A DNA stretch of 14,381 bases from positions 1-14,381 of the forward strand of contig DASWMZ010000183.1 in NCBI GenBank assembly GCA_036399495.1, written 5' to 3'. The position numbers were made by a program, and so were the translations under genes. Below the pieces are notes generated by a model that saw only the letters and a program-made list of their open reading frames with translations, was not told the origin of the DNA and did not search any database. Every line of letters starts with the position of its first letter. Positions within the stretch are counted from its first letter, which is position 1. This DNA comes from Paradesertivirga sp036399495. GTDB taxonomy: Bacteria > Bacteroidota > Bacteroidia > Sphingobacteriales > Sphingobacteriaceae. Positions 14,254 to 14,381 of this stretch are shown piece after piece.

Positions 14254-14381
14254 TTATGCAAGTGTTATTTGATAATTTTTCTGATAAAGTTTATTGTTTC
14301 TAACACATGCAAATACTCTCCAGATTAGTTTGTTCCTAACGGCATTAATGACAGACATTTTGTTCTTCCTTTCTTCTACTT
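14254..14381 (-). CDS. IS110-family transposase, C-terminal fragment cut by window edge
   Basis: The last 42 codons on the minus strand read KMSVINAVRNKLIWRVFA, then a short polar stretch, then KNYQITLA and a stop. This is the typical C-terminus of IS110-family transposases (DEDD-type recombinases with a catalytic Ser in their C-terminal domain). Family knowledge says these elements lack proper terminal inverted repeats and use a bridge RNA made from a non-coding end. Here only 23 bases separate the stop from the dispersed repeat, so this end has no room for the RNA; it should lie upstream of the gene, outside the window, as in the IS110 group rather than the IS1111 group. Intactness cannot be judged. 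Confidence 0.8.
   Translation of the reverse strand, partial: VEERKNKMSVINAVRNKLIWRVFACVRNNKLYQKNYQITLA

Noticed and set aside
1..14381. CRISPR array, tRNA/rRNA genes or a defence/phage module
   Set aside because: No regularly spaced repeats, no tRNA-like cloverleaf or rRNA sequence and no defence-protein motifs were seen on either strand.

Overview
The window looks like chromosomal DNA from a Bacteroidetes species, most likely Sphingobacteriaceae (Pedobacter/Mucilaginibacter type). The support is AT-rich DNA with mostly weak Shine-Dalgarno sites, a TonB-receptor-like barrel paired with a GLPGLI-family protein, a LytS/LytTR two-component pair, a Bacteroidetes-type REP-associated tyrosine transposase (RAYT), and dispersed intergenic hairpin repeats. 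The genus is an inference from gene content. No tRNA, rRNA, CRISPR array or phage module is visible.

Left part (1-5228). The first ~84 bases read on the minus strand as the hydrophobic start of a protein that leaves the window. A membrane-anchored metallo-beta-lactamase-fold hydrolase follows on the plus strand (200-1315), with a conflict between its Shine-Dalgarno site and its reading frame. A 462-base gap holds a possible 39-codon gene or small RNA, with a sigma-54-like promoter in front and a clear rho-independent terminator behind (1440-1640). Next come an unrecognised protein with two membrane segments (1778-2395) and a repeat-bearing gap (2396-2784). A minus-strand gene (2785-4251) matches only the central, substrate-binding part of PEP-synthase/rifampicin-phosphotransferase-like enzymes; both catalytic end domains are absent. 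Divergent to it is a YdcF/ElyC-like DUF218 membrane protein (4485-5228) behind a second sigma-54-like site.

Middle part (5225-8799). A minus-strand two-gene operon encodes a large outer-membrane beta-barrel protein with carboxypeptidase-regulatory-like and plug domains, then a GLPGLI-family secreted protein 5 bases downstream. The GLPGLI gene overlaps the stop of the DUF218 gene by 4 bases.

Right part (9205-13367). Three minus-strand signalling genes lie in a row. A LytS-type membrane histidine kinase overlaps its LytTR response regulator by 17 bases. Some 160 bases further on is a periplasmic-TPR histidine kinase with no obvious regulator of its own. Candidate terminators lie after the regulator gene and after the TPR kinase gene.

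Mobile end (13536-14381). A RAYT gene broken by one missing A is bracketed by two 33-base copies, in inverted orientation, of a REP-like palindrome. Next to it lie a dispersed hairpin repeat that also occurs near 2581 and the 3' end of an IS110-family transposase that runs off the window. This mobile/repeat cluster and the domain-excised PEP-synthase-like gene are the most unusual features. I did not find a convincing new multi-gene system such as a defence island.
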